Origin: an uncultured Collinsella sp.
Lineage (GTDB): Bacteria; Actinomycetota; Coriobacteriia; Coriobacteriales; Coriobacteriaceae
DNA length: 6,195 nt
Direction: 5' to 3'
Assembly: GCA_900552425.1 (NCBI GenBank)
Contig: URZR01000109.1
Span: 1 to 6,195 of the forward strand
Below the pieces are notes generated by a model, which saw only the letters and a list, made by a program, of their open reading frames with translations, was not told where the DNA came from and did no database searches. This document shows positions 5,873-6,195 of this stretch, in pieces. The position numbers and the translations under genes are program-made. Position 1 is the stretch's first letter; the number at the start of each line of letters is the position of its first letter.

Positions 5873-5906
5873 AAGGCCTCATGCAAAGTTTTGCATGAGG
5901 CCTTTT
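5873..5906 (+). terminator. Strong palindromic terminator after mntP
   Basis: Perfect 15-bp arms, AAGGCCTCATGCAAA (5873-5887) and 5890-5904, separated by GT, with T residues at 5903-5906. It ends the mntP transcript. Its centre, ATGCAAAGTTTTGCAT (5881-5896), shares the TTTTGCAT core with the operator-like repeat just downstream. Confidence 0.85.
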
Positions 5907-5908
5907 CG

Positions 5909-5949
5909 TGCAGACTTTTGCATGTCATACTGATATGCAAAAGTCTGCA
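5909..5949 (+). promoter_or_regulatory. Operator-like inverted repeat around the promoter of the HTH gene
   Basis: Perfect 15-bp arms, TGCAGACTTTTGCAT (5909-5923) and its complement (5935-5949), flank an 11-nt spacer. The spacer holds most of a probable extended -10, TGTCATACT (5923-5931); no good -35 is seen. Transcription would start near 5938, about 26 nt before the ATG at 5964. A dimeric repressor bound to the arms would cover the -10, so autoregulation by the downstream HTH protein is the simplest reading. There is no T run, so it is unlikely to be a terminator. Confidence 0.6.
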
Positions 5950-5963
5950 TGTTGGAGATCGCC

Positions 5964-6195
5964 ATGGATACCCTTCCCATCACCACACCACGCCAAGCTG
6001 GCATCTATGTGCGTCAGGCACGCGAGTCGCAGGAAATCACCCGTGCGGCCCTCGCTAAAAAAGCCGGCGTTTCGGAGCGCCTGCTCGCATCGCTCGAGCT
6101 AGGAGACGCCACGGGTATTCGGCTCGACAAGTTGCTGTCCGTCTTTAACGCACTCGGCATAGGTCTCTTTGCGCAAAGCGATAACGACTCCATCG
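5964..6195 (+). CDS. XRE-family helix-turn-helix regulator, HipB-like; 3' end cut by the window edge
   Basis: Small DNA-binding protein; 77 complete codons are visible before the window ends. A five-helix XRE/Cro-CI domain covers about residues 12-70: GIYVRQARESQEIT (13-26) as helix 1, RAALAKKAGVSERLLASLE (27-45) as helix-turn-helix with the typical AKKAGVS turn, then LGDATGIRLDKLLSVFNALG (46-65). The pattern of a G-D near the end of the recognition helix, then LDKLL..FNALGI.LF, is like HipB antitoxins and related single-domain regulators. ATG at 5964 is chosen for GGAG at 5954-5957 with a 6-nt spacer; an ATG at 5949 falls in the operator arm and has no ribosome-binding site. The gene has its own promoter inside a perfect inverted repeat, suggesting negative autoregulation. 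A HipA-type kinase partner could follow downstream, but nothing in the window shows it; a lone regulator is equally possible. Confidence 0.85.
   Translation, partial: MDTLPITTPRQAGIYVRQARESQEITRAALAKKAGVSERLLASLELGDATGIRLDKLLSVFNALGIGLFAQSDNDSI

Noticed and set aside
1..6195. tRNA or rRNA genes, CRISPR arrays, insertion sequences, phage genes
   Set aside because: None seen. The only repeats are the tandem pair at 937-1143 and the short palindromes near 5870-5950, none with CRISPR spacing or transposase coding.

Overview
The window looks like chromosomal DNA from a high-GC actinobacterium of the class Coriobacteriia, most likely Collinsella or a close relative. This is inferred from the GC-rich codon use, the protein flavour and the gene content; no rRNA or other marker is present to confirm it. 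It is an ordinary core-genome region with a dense minus-strand operon, a divergent plus-strand metal-homeostasis unit, and the start of a small regulator gene at the right edge.

Minus strand, read right to left from 4899 to 1: disA (cyclic di-AMP synthase), ispD and ispF (two steps of the MEP isoprenoid pathway), cysS (cysteinyl-tRNA synthetase), then rlmB (23S rRNA 2'-O-ribose methyltransferase, cut by the left edge). disA/ispD overlap by 1 nt, ispD/ispF by 11 nt, and ispF/cysS are 3 nt apart, so these four genes are almost certainly cotranscribed and translationally coupled. The order matches the Bacillus-type disA-yacL-ispD-ispF-gltX-cysE-cysS-mrnC-rlmB cluster with yacL, gltX, cysE and mrnC missing.

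The 255-nt gap between cysS and rlmB (895-1149) is the most unusual part. It holds two tandem elements of about 103 nt (937-1039 and 1042-1143). Both fold into the same four-helix structure. The helices differ between copies by compensating base changes, while the internal loops are nearly identical. This is strong evidence for a conserved structured element, probably RNA, and I cannot assign it to a known family.

Plus strand, 5047-5836: an extended -10 promoter, a yybP-ykoY type manganese riboswitch, an intrinsic terminator whose 5' arm overlaps the 3' strand of the aptamer's P1 helix, and mntP (manganese efflux pump). The arrangement explains itself: Mn2+ binding should hold P1 together, block the terminator and switch the exporter on. 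A strong terminator follows mntP at 5873-5906.

Right edge, 5909-6195: a 15-bp inverted repeat flanks a probable -10 element, followed by the first 77 codons of an XRE/HipB-like DNA-binding protein. The arms of the repeat share an 8-bp core (TTTTGCAT) with the preceding terminator palindrome, which suggests autoregulation. A HipA-like partner may lie just outside the window.
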